Assembly (NCBI RefSeq): GCF_018446385.1
Contig: NC_055998.1
Coordinates: forward strand, 76,378,744-76,442,743
DNA: 64,000 nt
Direction of reading: 5' to 3'
From: Zingiber officinale
Lineage: Eukaryota > Streptophyta > Magnoliopsida > Zingiberales > Zingiberaceae
The position numbers were made by a program, and so were the translations under genes. The notes beneath the pieces are model-generated. The model searched no databases, had not been told where the DNA came from, and saw only the letters and a program-made list of their open reading frames with translations. Of this stretch, positions 48,025-61,478 are shown piece after piece. Each line of letters starts with the position of its first letter. Position 1 is the stretch's first letter.

Positions 48025-50428
48025 ATCTCCCCCTTTTTGATGTTTGACAATACCACAATAACACTTACAAACCCATATGTAAGTTAGGCTAATCTCATAG
48101 CCTCCTTCTTCATGCCACTAGGTAATGAAAGCATAAATTAAGCTCTTCATTCTCCCCCTAAGAGGGCAAACTCCCTCTAGGTAATGAAAGCCTAACTTAC
48201 TCCCTTTCATGAGTCCTTTCATTCTCCCCCTATGACCTTCCCATAGGTAATGAAGGCCTAAGCTTAACCATACATTCTCCCCCTATTGGCACACATCAAC
48301 CCATCGTTGGACACACATCAACCTATGCTCCAATTCTGGGCACACTTCAACAAATCCATTTATTGAAGACTCTTCCCCTGAAGAGTTGCTCATCGTTGTT
48401 CACAACATCACTCGTTGTGATCAACACGATAATGAAGGTCTCATACCCTTCATTTATCCTTAACTTCTCCCTCAATGTAGACAACTACCCAACCTTGAGC
48501 ATTATCTACCACTTGAGTGTCCACTTGAAATAATGAGGATATCCACTCCCCATTTCTCCCCATTTCAAGTTTAAATGCTCAACCTTGAGCAAGTTCACAA
48601 CAGAAGGTTAACCACCTTCCAAGGTTCATGAAAAAAAATAATTTTCATGTCTTTAAAGAGTCCCTCCCCCTAAAGACATGGTGGTAACTTCTATCATTGC
48701 ACCAACAATGACTTGGAATCCCTAAAACATTAGGAAACCCAAATTTAGAAGTTTTGAGGTTCAAATATTCAAAATTTGAAACACACCTCAACCTAAACTT
48801 CAACTTAGTCTTCCTTAACCAACCCATCCTTGTTTTCATATGAAAACACCCTTTTTATGGATACAAATGTATTTTAGGGGTTTGGAATGGTTACCTAGAC
48901 TAAAATAGGTTCAAAGATGCTGAAATCAGGCCTTCCCAGCCAAAACCAGCAACTTGGATCGATTGAAGTTGGGTTCCAATCGATTGAACCTTTATGAATC
49001 GATCCACTGATCGATTCAGACTCCCAATTGATTGGCCGATCGATCGATCCATGGCTCGATTGGAGTGCTTGAATCGATCCATGGATCGATTCAGAACTCA
49101 ATCGATCCATGGATCGATCGAGACCTGATAGTTGCTGAAATTCCATTTCAGTCAACTCGAAACCCTAGAAAATTCTACAAAATCCAAAATTATGAAATTT
49201 CGTGTAGACATTATTTAGGGCGTTTACTATCACGGAAAATAGTTTTCTATGAAAATACTTCATATTTTCAAAGATTGACACAAACTTGAGAACTTGCAAA
49301 AACTTTAGTGTTTTCTTCAAGTTTGTGTCTAACTATTCAATGGTGATTACTATCAAAAGATAGCCTTCACCAAGGTTTTCCAAAATCATTTTGAAAACAT
49401 TTTCAAAACCAATATCCCATCATTTTCCTTGGGCATAATGCACATGACTTGTACATTAGCTTTCCCAATGATGGGAAAACACATAACTATGTGTTTTGAT
49501 GAATTTAAAACTCAAAGGAATGCACTAAATCAACATCTTGAGCTTTGTTCATCATCCTAACATCTCACTTGTATATAATATGCACTAAAACACATACAAG
49601 TCACCTTATAGTCTTTGTGAGATGTAGATTTTGGTTTTTGCCCTAATCTAGGGATCATGCATATTTATCTAGGCATTTTAGAAATATTAGACATCCACCT
49701 AGGATGTCACTTGTCAAAAAGTGTCGTTAAATGCCATTTATCCTTAATTACAAGGAATTAAACTTAATGCATGATTATGTTATGGCATACATCAAAAGAA
49801 AATAATTTTCAAAAGAAAATATCCTATTGCTACATGATGTATGAATGTCATGACATGGTATTTTTTTTGGATTTTTCATAATAAAACATGAATGTAAAAA
49901 TAGACATGATGTCATGACATATGATGGGCAAATAATCATGACAAGATTTAGCATAAATAAAATATACCTAGATTAACTATCTAAGTATCCTTAAAATCTT
50001 AGCTAAACTTACACCTTAAACCTAGATTGCCCTAAAGTGCTTCAAGAGAATGCCAAAACCTAAATTGACATTTCTAATTTCCTTGATTTAATGTATGCCA
50101 ATTGAAAATAAACATGTCCTCAAATGTTGGCATATTCCATTTTTCCTCAAGAGTGATTACATAAATCAAGGCCCGGATTGCCTTAAATTTCCAAGAGAAT
50201 ACCAAAATCCCAACTTGGTATTTCTCAAGGTTTTCCCAATTTGTGCCATTTTAAGATAAAAACAGTTTTTTTTTACCATTAGGCACATTTTACTCTTTCA
50301 GGGAGTAATCAATAGGTCCATTTCATTTTCAAAGGTTAACTAAAACCTTGAAAATGCTCCTTGAGTGTCAATTTCCTCAAAGTTGGGTTAACTACCCTTT
50401 TAATCGGAGTTGACACTCTCTAACCCAT

Positions 50429-52264
50429 CTATGGGGTAGAGAAGATGCTCCTAGGAACCCAACACCTATTGGTGCTCCTTGGATGCTCTAGGTACTCACT
50501 AGGGATAACTTCCCTAGATACCTTCCTAGTGACCTTGTTGGGCTTCTTAGAAGCCTTGGTCACATTTTCTAGGTCAACTCTAGGGATAGCCTCCCTTGTA
50601 ACCTTGTTCGTGACTTTCTTAGACTTCTTAGAAGTCTTAATCACTTTGGTTGCAAAGATACTTCTAGGGATATCTTCCCTTGTATCCTTGACTTGACCTC
50701 TAGACTTAGGATTCGTTCCATAACTATATGGAACCCTATGATAACTAGGCACATCCTTCTTAGCTTTTGGTTTGTATCCCAAACCTTTATGGCCATTGGA
50801 TGACTTTGATTTTCCTAAACCTAAGTTATGCTCACTTTGCCCTAATAGGATATTTTCCATCATTTTTAGGGTCTTCTCCATTTTATCAAGTCTTGACCTC
50901 AAGACTTGATTTTCTCTCACTAAGTCCTTAGTATTTGATCCATGAGCATTTTTGTTTCTAGGCTTGTATCTTACATCCTTAGAGTTATCGCCTAGGTTTT
51001 TACCTACATTCCTAGCCTTAGGGATAGTAGTTTTGGCATGTAGGGCCACATGCTTTTCCTTAAAGCCCTCATGCTTCCTATTCTTATGGTAAATCGCATT
51101 AAAATGATAAAAATTTGACCTAGCATGCTTTTTACCATTTTGCAAGGGAATAGGCTCAATGAAAGTTACCTTCCTTTTTACCTTGGAGGCTCCCCCTTGA
51201 CTAGTGCCTCCTTGAGCCTTGACCATCTTCTTCCCCTTGGGGCATTGACTTCGGTAATGCCCTTTTTGTTGACACAAGAAGCACACAATGTGCTCCTTGC
51301 TCTTCTTTGTCTCGGGGGTGGTCTCCTTGAGCTTCTCCTTGCCCTTTTTTACCATTTGGCCCTTCTTCTTGGCCAATTTAGGGCACTTGCTCTTGTAGTG
51401 CCCATGTTCCCTACATTCAAAGCATATAATATGATTTTTATTATTAATTGAAATATTTATACCTTTGCTTGTAGGGGTGGCATCTTTTTCTTTGGATCCG
51501 GTGGTAGAAGCTTCCTCTTGATCGGACCTTGATTCTCCTCCATTTGATTTTTCTTGACTTGTGGAGGTAGAATCTACTTCCTCCTCTTCGTCTCTTGACC
51601 CGGATGTAGAAGCTTCTCCTTCTTCTTGATCCGGCGTCACCAAGGATTGCTCCCCCTCAATCCTAGAGGTGGAGGCTTCATCATCTTGAATATGAAACAA
51701 GGAGTATGCTCCCTCCTTGTTCCCTTCGTTGCATTCCCTTGAGGATGAAGCTTCTTGGATCTCCTCTTCTTCGGAGGTTGAGCATCTCTCAACCTCGGAG
51801 CCCTCCTCTTGGTCTTGCTCCAAAGAGTCACCCTCTCTGGATACTTCTTGCTCTTGTACAGTGGAGGGGATCTCTTCATGAAGCTTGGCCAATTTGCTCC
51901 ATAGTTCCTTTGCATCTTCAAATTCTCCAATTTTGCAAAGGATGGTGCTTGGCAATAAATTGACCAAAAGCTTGGTCACTTTGTCATTGGCCTCGCACCT
52001 TTGGACTTGCTCTTGGCTCCACTTGCTCCTTTTGAGTACTTTGCCCTTGGAATTTGTGGGAGCTTCAAAACCTTCCATAAGAGCAAACCATTGCTCTATC
52101 TCCATCATAAGAAAATTTTCGATTCTTGATTTCCAAGAATCGAAGCTTGTAGATGAATATGGTGGAGCCACCCTTGTGTCAAATCCAAGTCCATCTTGGA
52201 ATTGCATCTTGAAGTTGAGCTTGATAAAATCTTGAACTTGAAGAATTTGCTCCAACTTCTTCAC
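50429..52264 (-). other. Open gag frame of the LTR element, 611 codons
   Basis: A gag polyprotein frame that appears open throughout. The N-terminal third resembles the gag/UBN2 helical domain (SSTSFDSWKSRIENFLMMEI, then DAKELWSKLAKLHEE). The middle is acidic and Ser-rich, followed by two CCHC zinc knuckles (CFECREHGHYKSKC and CFLCQQKGHYRSQC) in Lys-rich surroundings, and then a basic tail. Two knuckles and a very long basic tail are unusual compared with the single-knuckle gag at 15925-17345. It belongs to the mobile element and is not a host gene. Confidence 0.8.
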
Positions 52265-52339
52265 CCTCTAGCTTTTCTTGTTATGCTTGACCCTTCCGGC
52301 GATGATTCTGGTGAAGAGCGGCCTCGCTCTGATACCACT

Positions 52340-53883
52340 TGTTAGGACCAAAAGTAGCTAGAGGGGGGGTGAATAGCTCGTCGCGTTCGCTCGGTGCTCG
52401 GCGTTGCTTGTTCCTTCAAAGATGTGCAGTGGAAATACTGAAACAAACACACAACGCTAACACGGTTGGTTTTACTTGGTATCCACCTCACAAGAGGTGA
52501 CTAATCCAAGGATCCACACCAACACACACACCCTCCACTAATAAAACTCTCCTTTATGCTAACTACCAAGGGCGGAGAAGCCCTACAAGACTCAATACAA
52601 GAAGAGAGAGAAAGGATACAAGAAATACAAGCTTACAAGCTTACAATGAGTATAAACCCTAACCCTAGCTTCTCTTCTTGGCTTTGATCCGCCTCTTGAC
52701 TTGGAAAACTTCAAGATCCTTCAAGAAACAGCGATCTGAGCTTTGTGAGTGTGGAGGAGCTGGCGAGAATCTGGAGTGAATCGGAGAAGAGATGTCGAGC
52801 CCATCACACGCCTGCAGCCTATACGCCAACGGTCGGATCTCGATCGATTCGAATGTTCCCAATCGATCGAGGCTTTGGATCGATCACGGATCGATCCGAG
52901 CGCCTGATCGAGGGACGCTGGATCGATCCACGGATCGATCCCGGCTGCTACTCGCCATCTGCGGCTCCAATGTTCAGCGAGTATTGGGACCTCGGATCGA
53001 TCCACGGATCGATCCGGAGGCTCTGACCGGCACGGGCAGGATGCGGATCGATCCAGCGCGATCTGAGCTGGATCGATCATCGATCGATGATTTTGTCCAA
53101 AACCAAGTCCCAAACCTCCCAAACCAACATCCGGTCAACCTTGACTGTTGGTATGTCATGCCTAGCATCTAGTCACCCCTTGACCGCTAGGACTCCCTTA
53201 CCAAGTGTCCGGTCAATCCCTTTGACCCACTTTGGACTTTTCTCTGCGTATCAGGTCAATCCTTTGACCTACTTGACTTTTCTTTCATGCCAAGTATCCA
53301 GTCAATCCTGACCTACTTGGACTTCCCGACACCGGATGTCCGATCATCCCTGATCCATCTGGATTTTCCTGCCCGGCTTCACTCACGGGACTTTCACCTA
53401 GCTTCACTCACTAGGGTTTTCCATCCGCCTAGCTTCACTCACTAGGACTTTCACCGCTTCACTCACCAGGACTTCACCACCGCCTAGCTTCATTCACTAG
53501 GACTTTCACCTGGCTTCACTCACCAGGATTTCCATCTGCCTGGCTTCACTTACCAGGACTTTTCTTCTGCCTGGCTTCACTCACCAGGACTTTTCTTCTG
53601 CCTGGCTTCACTCACCAGGACTTTTCTTCTGCCTGGCTTCACTTACCAGGACTTTCCTTCTGCCTGGCTTCACTCACCAGGACTTTCATGCTGCCTAGCT
53701 TCACTCACTAGGTCTTTCATTTTGCCTAACATCCCAGTTAGAACTTCCCAGTCAAGTATCCGGTCAACCTTGACCTACTTGACGCTTCTTCAATCAATAT
53801 CTTATTGTCAAACATCTAAACCCAAACCAAGACTCAGCTTGGTTACCCAGGTCAACCTTGACCTGAGGGATATTGCACCAACA
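52340..53883 (-). repeat. 5' LTR of the 46541-53883 element
   Basis: Pairs with 46541-48024. The hairpin units at 53375-53720 are more regular here than in the partner LTR. The palindrome array is at 52850-53085. Confidence 0.88.
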
Positions 53884-53888
53884 AATAT

Positions 53889-54660
53889 ATCTCGTTTAGT
53901 GGCAACGATCCTAGAAACTCTATGACCGGAGGGAGCTCCTCGAATACCAGAGAAGAAGGAAGCTATTCCATTGGAAGGACCCTCAGAAATTACCTCTGTT
54001 GCGCATAGCTTTAGGGGTGATACTTCTCGATATCGACCTGATAAATGATCAATCAATGAGGCACCTATTATACCTTCTATAGTAATTGATGCGGAAAAAG
54101 AAGAATAATTTTATTTATTATTATTATTTTTGTTAAGTTTGGTAGTAAGGATATTTTTGATAATTTCTATCTTTTATATTTTAAGTTCATTTAGGGTATT
54201 TTAAATTTTTAGTATGTTTACAATTTTTTATTTTTGTCAGAATTTTTTTTCTTTCTTTGTGTCTTAGAGTTTGAAGTGTTGATATAAGGGATTATTTTTT
54301 ATTAATAAAAATTTACAGTAAGTTGTTTCTTTCCAAACATCGAGTTTGGTTGTCAATCTCCTGATATTATGCAAAATCAATCAGGTTTAAAAGATCATTT
54401 TTGGTATTCGTGCATGAATCAACATATTCAATAATTATCTGTTGCATTAGATAATTTCCTCTACATTAGTTGGTATCAAAGCGAGGTTGATCTTGTGAAG
54501 TCAGTTGTCGTCTCCTTCTTTAGGAATGACGAGTTTTATTTTTCTATTTCCTAGTATTTGTTGGTCCCTTGGTGACTGGCTAGAGGGAGGGTGAATAGCC
54601 TACACAATAAAACGAAAAGACTTTTCTCGACTTACAGCTTTATCAAAATAAACACTCGCA
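53889..54660 (+). other. Unassigned repeat-like DNA
   Basis: This is the continuation of the DNA into which the previous element inserted. At 54470-54490 the words agttggtatcaaagcgagg resemble a tRNA-Met primer site, suggesting the end of yet another LTR just before it. A short piece at 54565-54600 resembles the start of the LTR families with agggtgaatagc. No gene is supported. Confidence 0.35.
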
Positions 54661-55990
54661 TAAAAAGTATTAAAATGAATGATATTCATCCCCCCTCTAT
54701 CGTATCTTTTCGATCCTTCACTTACTTGTCTTCTCAATTCTCATCCTTAGGTACTAGAAAATCATATTTAATAAAAAGTAGAATATCAAAATCGATTTTG
54801 AAGAATACCTCCATTTTTCGCTTTTAGAGTGCAAACTCCCCCCTCGAACTTTGACGGATGGATGTTAGATTCGGCCATCGTCTTCTTGCTTTAGCAGGCG
54901 GTTAGTTCTTCTAGAGCGATCTAGCTCTGATACCAATTATTGGATTTTTGTTGACCAACAAGAGGAGGGTGAATTTCCTGTAATAGAAAGTTGCACCTTT
55001 CTCGATCTTTAAACTTTAGTTAGCACACACTTGAATATTATGATAAAACAAATGTATAAAAGAAATACGAGACTACCGATTTACTTGGTTCACAACTTGA
55101 GAGATTACTAATCTAAGGTAGAAGTAAACACTAACAAGAATTTTCTTCTTCGACAAGGTCAGAGGCGAAGAAGCCTCGTACAATGATTTACAACTCAAAA
55201 AGTAGCAAAACAGACTTAGAAATTGAATAGGAGTGTTGTTTTTGAGCTAGAGGGCATCCCCTCTTTTCATATTATTCAGAACACTTTTTACCATTGGTTG
55301 ATGTGGCGTTGGAGGTGTCTCAATTGAGCTCAATGCGCCTCCAAATTAGCAAAACTTATTCGATCAAGGTTGATATGTCCAATGACTCTGGACGCATGGA
55401 GGCGCATCCGTTCCATATGAGGCACCTCCAGTAAGTAGCCATTACTGTGGCTAAGTTTCATGCGGAGGCACCTTCGTTCCACCGAGGTGGCTCCTCACCT
55501 TTTCAGTTGAGGTGCCTCTAGTCCGAGCAGGTGCCTCCACACCTTTCTACGACAATGGAAACCAAATCACCCGAGGCATCTTCAGTCCACCGAGGTGCCT
55601 CGGGTCTTTAAGGTAGAACCCTTCATTCCAAGGTCAACCTTTGAGTTAACTTTTCCATACTTTTGCTCCTGTGGGTGATGGTTTCGACTGTTCGGAGTTG
55701 AACTCACCTGAACCCAAGTCCGATCTTCTCCTCGAGCAAGTTTCCTCCTTGACTTCTCGTCCCTTGAATAGTCACACGCATCCTTCTCGCTCCACTAGTG
55801 TATTCTTCCGTAGTATCTCATCCCTCGAATGTATCAAGCCTGTCGACTCACTTCTTATGTCATCCTTCTCATTTGCTATATCTTTCACTCGACATTTTGT
55901 GTTCCTAAGCTCCTACACACTTAGATACAAGACATAAAAAACAAACATAACCCAACTTAACTTGGTTGATCACATTAAAATCAACCCGAG
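54661..55990 (-). mobile_element. 5' LTR and leader of a truncated Copia-type element, minus strand
   Basis: A primer-site-like tggtatcagagc (minus strand, about 54925-54935) separates a leader/gag-start region (54661-54924, similar to 61310-61470) from an LTR at about 54940-55990. The LTR shares the layout of the others: agggtgaatt near its edge, accgatttacttggttcac, gaagcctcg, and an array of gaggtgcctc/gaggcacctc palindromes (55300-55620). The rest of the element and the second LTR are missing. Confidence 0.6.
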
Positions 55991-58262
55991 GTACTTATAA
56001 TTTCCTTATTTTTTTATGTGCATCAACCTAAGTCAAAGTTAGGATTAAAAAAGTAAAATAATTTTAAATAAAAAATTTAAAAAAGTTATAACATGAATAT
56101 TACATTTAAGTACAAAAACAATGAAGCAATATTCACTTGTAATTACTTTCCCTGGATTGAATAACTACTATTCTTCTCTTCGATCAAGTAAAAAAATAGA
56201 GATAATTAGTAAAAAAATCTTTAAAAAAATTCTAAGGTCGAGAAACATAATTTTCAGTAATCTACTTTTTTACTGAAATTAATATTTTAAAAAATAATTT
56301 TTTAATAGATTAATCCAATAATTTGGAAAAAAAATTTTAAATTTATTATTGTTAGTGCAATCGATCTCTAGGGTTTCGATATTTGATAATATATCTAAGT
56401 TTGGTCAATTTGACCAAGGGTTGATCCAAAAAGTACTTGATGTTTGGAAGAGAGAAGTCTAGTCAGGACTAGATAACTAGCAAGGTGAAAGTCTTGGTGT
56501 AAAATACGATGTCCAAATAATAATTAGATAATAAAGTTATTTGACAAATAATATTATTAGATTTCTCAGGAATTTTTGGGAATTTTCTGGGATTTAATCG
56601 AAGCTCGTATGACGTATTTTGAGGGGATGAACCGGTTGGGTTAGTTGAAGGTCGTTTGGAACACCAATTAAGTGGGAGTTGATTGAGGAATTAACTTATG
56701 GTTAATTAATCTAAACCTAAGTTGCAATTATACAACCTATTATTTTCCTTCCCTTTTCATCCGCCCGAACCCTTCCTCCCTCTCCTCTCATTGCGTCGCA
56801 CACACCACCGCCGCCCTTCTCCTCTTCTCTCCCTCACGCGCCGCCCTCTTTCCATCGTCGTGGACCACCCAATTCCCTCTCTTCGCACCATCGCAGCCTT
56901 ATCTACCCGAATCCATCGCCAATCGCCGCATGCCCTCTCCGATCATAAGCGAGAGTCGCGCCTCTCCAGCTCGGGGAGATCACCGACGAGGAGCTCTGAG
57001 CCTACGGTGGATCCGATCCTAAGATGCCGCCTGCGACCTCCGCCTCCTTGACTCCCTTCCTCGTCTATCCATCAGCAATCATCAGGACCCATTCGCCCTT
57101 CATGGGTCGCGATCCAACTGCGGTCGAAGGGGCTTCAAGTTCCAGCAGCGATGCTGATACTGTGTTGATGTCGTTGCTGTTTCTCCGTCGATGTGAGCAA
57201 GTCGAGCGACCACCAACGAGCCCTTGTCTGCCGACCTCAACAGCCCTTGCAGTGACTTCTGCTTGGGAAAGAAGCTACCGGCACATAGGTACGGGATTGT
57301 GATTTGGAGTCTTGAGTTGTTGAGGTTTGAGAATACTGATGTGGTGTTTACTGGGAATGAAACATCTTGGCAGTGGCTCCTTGGCAGTGTCAGTAACTGA
57401 ATTCTAGTGGTAGAGATCTGACAGCCATTCTTCTTGGTAGTGATTAACTTTTGGATCAATAGAGAGGTATGTGTTTGGAATTTGAATTTGAGTTGATTAA
57501 GCTATGGTTAGCTGTAAATCATGGATAGAGTTGAATATTGTAAGCAATTTGTTCATGTGTGGTTGATGGAGGTTTGATTTCAGATTTCCTGTGGTGGTGG
57601 GTATATTTGGTAGTTAAGTTGAAGATGAGCTGATAATCGTAAATGTTGATTTTTATATGGTGGAATGAAAGTAGTGATTAATATAATGGTTTGGTTTCGT
57701 GTTCCTTGTTGGCAGATTGATTAGATTGTGATTATGGATTCATGGATAAGAGTTGTGGAAGTTAATCATTAATTGAGACTAATAATGATCGGTTTGAATA
57801 GGGTTGTTCCTATGGATGTGGATCTTTGAGTTTAGTTTGTTGCTGCTTATGAGATTAGCTTAACCGCACATCATGTGATTTGCAGGACTCTGATTCGAGA
57901 TGAGCGTCTCGACGTGGGACTACTTGACACGATCTACGTATAAATGCGGGTACTTCTTGCTTAATCTCTTTAGTATTTTGACCGTAGTGCATGAGCTTTA
58001 TATTCAAATAGATACTGTGTTTATCTTGACTCCACTCTTATTCTTCCTGCATTTGATACTTCCATTCAATCTTTGAACTACTTGTTTCTGTATCTATACA
58101 GTATCTCATTGCTATCCATGCTATTTAGCAGATACCAGACACCAGATACTAGATATTAGATACTGGATAGATAGATACCAGATACCATGTTTACTTGTTT
58201 TGATTGCTATCTATTCATGTTTCTTATTAAGCATGCTGACTTCATGTAGCATACCTGATTTT

Positions 58263-58303
<41 letters not shown>

Positions 58304-58439
58304 GACTGTTGCATTGTTCGCATCATGTCAGCATGCATTGCCGGTGACACTGGCTCCCTTGTGGTTGAGACGGTCGTTGGCCTGGGCCGCATGCTTGGTC
58401 ACTCATGGGTAGTGGTAGCTGGAGCGTGCCGCTTGTCCT
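55991..58439. other. Intergenic or repeat DNA without a supported gene
   Basis: AT-rich to about 56700, then a C-rich stretch (56750-57060) with Pro/Ser/Arg-rich open frames (56722-57051 and 57024-57302) that show no domain. The part 57860-58440 reads like the 3' end of a retrotransposon or an LTR leader, with repeated gataccagatac words at 58130-58190 and a microsatellite. I cannot name the element. Confidence 0.4.
58268..58300. repeat. (TA)n microsatellite, 33 bp
   Basis: Uninterrupted alternating T and A. Confidence 0.97.
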
Positions 58440-59334
58440 TGTAGGTCCCTTTGGAGGCCGGCAAGAGGGGAGGGGTGAATTGCCCTACAAAAATAAACAC
58501 AAAACCTTTCTCGGATATTCAACTAATTTAAGGAACTTGTAATTAAAAAAGACAGAGACTAAATAAACAGAATCTAGAACAGACGCAGAGGGTTTACTTG
58601 GTTTACAATCAGAGGATTGCTAATCCAAGACAAAGATGGCGCACTATCTGATTCTCCTCTGGGCGGAGTAGTCTCTTACAACGTTGACAGTATAAAAGAA
58701 AATAAAGCATAGAGAAAAATGAATTACAAGTGAGTTGATTTGACTGTGCAGATTAGTGTCATATTTATAGCACTGGTCGAGGCGCCCTGAATGGGTTTCG
58801 GGCACCCTGGGGGGATAAGATTTTATCCCCCAACGATCAGATCGCATTTGACGTGATCCTGGTCAAAATCAAGGTCCGGGCGCCCGGAAGGGTTCCGGGT
58901 GCCCTGGGTTGCTCCGGGCGCCCCGGGTTGCTCCAGGCGCCCTGGACTGCTCCGGGCGCCCTGGAGCCCAAAGTCAACAACGTTGACTTTTTCATCTCTG
59001 GTTCAGCTCGTCTCGGTCTGGGTCTTGTTCGCTCTGGCTCCGCTAGCTTGGGTGATCTCGGCCGGAATCTAGGGCTCAACCCAAGTTAGCCTTTTCCTCG
59101 GTGACCTTCCTTCTTTTCGTCCCTCGACGCCAGCGTGTTCTTCTTCCACCCCAGATACTCTTCCGGTCACCTCGTCCCGAGCCATCTCCGCGTCGGCTCT
59201 CTCCCCGTGTCGTCCTTCCATTGCTTCCTTAGCGTCGACTTCCCGTGTTCCTAAGCTCCCCACTTACGAGGGTTAAACAAAACTAACCTAACTTAGCTTG
59301 TTTGATCACATCAAAACACCTTGGGGTTCCAACA
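58440..59334 (-). repeat. 3' LTR of TR-GAG 2
   Basis: Has the TATA-like ctataaatatg (minus, about 58760-58772). GGGCGCCC-type words at 58780-58972 lie just upstream of it on the minus strand. Confidence 0.8.
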
Positions 59335-60028
59335 ATCTCTCCCTTTTTGATGTGAGCAATCCAATTTAAGTTAGGGTAAACATATGCAATAAAAATAATT
59401 TATATTCAAATAAGTCCAAATATTTTTCAATTGAAAAATTATATCCCCTAGACTTAACATACTTCTCCCCCTTTGATCACATAAAAATTGGGGTTATAAA
59501 CAAGTCAATGGTAAATTCTAAAGAAAATTTAAGTGTAAAAAATTTAAAAATGTCTAAGTAAAGACACTCTTCAGAATTTTTCTTCGAAAAAAAAAAATTA
59601 AGTAAAACATTTTTCAGAAAAAAAACAGTCATAAGTGATAACTAAAATTTTCTAAAATTTTAAGCTTGAAACTTATTTCAACATTTCCTAATTTTTTTTT
59701 CTAATTTTCAGAAAAAAAAAAATCTAAGTTAATATTCATAAGAAACAATTCTAAGTCAATTTTTTAAAATAAATTCTAAGTCAATTTTAAAAAAAATTAA
59801 ATATTTTCTAACACAAATTGAATAACTCTTTTAAAGCATTAAGTAACTTAAATTAATACTTTTTCAGTTAGTTATTTAAACTTTTCATTTCGATACTTGG
59901 CTTCCAGGTCGTGGCGAGACACTAAGCCTTCTTGGTTATTGGAGCAACAACCACTTCCTTAGACAAAGCCTCATAATGAAATTAGTTGTTTAATTTCCTT
60001 GTTGAAAATGCTAAGTCTAATTTTAATT

Positions 60029-60526
60029 TTAGATTAAACATATTTTCGGAACCCAATAGAGGTTCCTACCTACAGGATTAACCAAGTATTTCCTAGGTAC
60101 ATAGACTTTTGATATATTTCTAATTTGACTTTGATGGAATCTATAATACCAATTTAAACCTCTATAATTTCTAAAAGTAGAAATATTTGAACCATTAGAT
60201 TTTTTCAATCTTTCTATTTCTTCTTTTAGTTTTTTGTTTTCATTTTTCAACTTATCAAAATCCTTTATAAGACATGATTTTGCGAAAATTCTTTTTGTTT
60301 CTAAAATTTCATTTTCTAATTTGGTATTTTTATTTTCTAATTTATACATAGATTTAGCCATTGTCTTAATACCAAAGTAAAGTTGATCAGGGGGTAAGAG
60401 GCATACCTCACTTACCATATCAGACTTGAAGCCTGAATCTCCCCCTACTTCGCTGCTTTCATCTGAGGTGGCTCCCCCTTCATCGATGCTAGGTTCCGAT
60501 GTGCTTTGCCCTTCGTAGCTTGCCAT
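60029..60526 (-). pseudogene. gag C-terminal part, TR-GAG 2
   Basis: A 165-codon frame with an acidic Ser-rich start, a Lys/Glu/Asn coiled coil (residues about 60-110) and GLNWYYRFHQSQIRNISKVY near the end. It aligns along its length with the frame at 16863-17345. Confidence 0.75.
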
Positions 60527-61478
60527 CAGTGCTAGCCCGACATATTCTTGAATCTCAGACTCAGATGAAGAAGTGTCGTCCCAAGTAGCTTTTAGGTTCT
60601 TGTACCTCTTGGGAATCTTTCCTTTATCCTTCTTTAGTTCTTGGCAATCTTCTTTTAGGTGTCCTTCCTTTTAACACTGGTAGCAACGCATCCTTCTTCT
60701 ATTTCTTGGATTCTTTTTACTCTGCATTTCTTTAAATTTATTAGATCTAAAAAACTTTTTAAAGTTTCTTACCATGTCACTCCCGATCATTCTCGAGTCC
60801 GACTCGGGTTCATCCCTTTGTCAAGCGTTTAGCGAATCATCTCGATTCCTTTGTTCCACCACACGGTTTCATGCTCAAGAGTGGAGAACTTCTTCCAAAC
60901 TACTTACCTCCGTGTTTTTCAAATGTAGTAGGCGTCGATGATTGATGTACATTACTTGGGAAACGCGCTGAAAGCGTGGCGTATGTCCTGATTTGAACCG
61001 TTTCTCGAGGTTCTCGAGACCCAAGAACTAGTTTTTACCTTCGCTGTAAATTGGCTACCTTCTCACATTTTTCGAGATGTTCATCACTTGTTCCGGAGGA
61101 TGTCTCTTCTAGCGAGCTTTTCTGGACGTGCCTTGTGGAGTTCCGAGAACTTCTCCCGAGTTCTTTAGCGGATGAATAGCTTCGTCCGGTTGACCTCTCG
61201 AGGTGGCAACACGCCTTCGATGAGTGATATTTCGCACTACCTTCCTGCACTCATTCTGCTCCTTCTTTGTCAAAGGGCTCTCTTCTTTTCTTCTTCTGCT
61301 TGATGCACGGAGTTACAAAATCATACTCATAATAGACCAAATTTCAAAATCGGTTCTTAGGAATACCCATACGCCGCCGTTACAAAGCCCCTCGAATTGG
61401 TGGAAGCGATACTTGATCCGACCATCTCGCTGCTTCAATCGGTGGTTAGTCCTCCACAGGCGCCTGCTTGATACCACT

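Larger units (their letters stand above)
46541..53883 (-). mobile_element. LTR element with a long gag and no pol (TR-GAG), minus strand
   Basis: LTRs lie at 46541-48024 (1484 bp) and 52340-53883 (1544 bp), both starting tgttaggacc and ending ccaaca. The 5-bp target duplication aatat is perfect (46536-46540 and 53884-53888). On the minus strand a primer site, tggtatcagagcg, follows the 5' LTR (52325-52338), and a purine tract, aaaaagggggagat, precedes the 3' LTR (48025-48040). The only coding part is gag at 50429-52264; 48041-50428 is non-coding, with a palindrome cluster at 48955-49125. No protease, integrase, RT or RNase H is seen. It looks structurally whole for a gag-only element. Confidence 0.88.

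Noticed and set aside
56722-57302. Pro/Ser/Arg-rich frames that could be a gene start
   Set aside because: No domain, no splice-consistent continuation, and retrotransposon-like surroundings.
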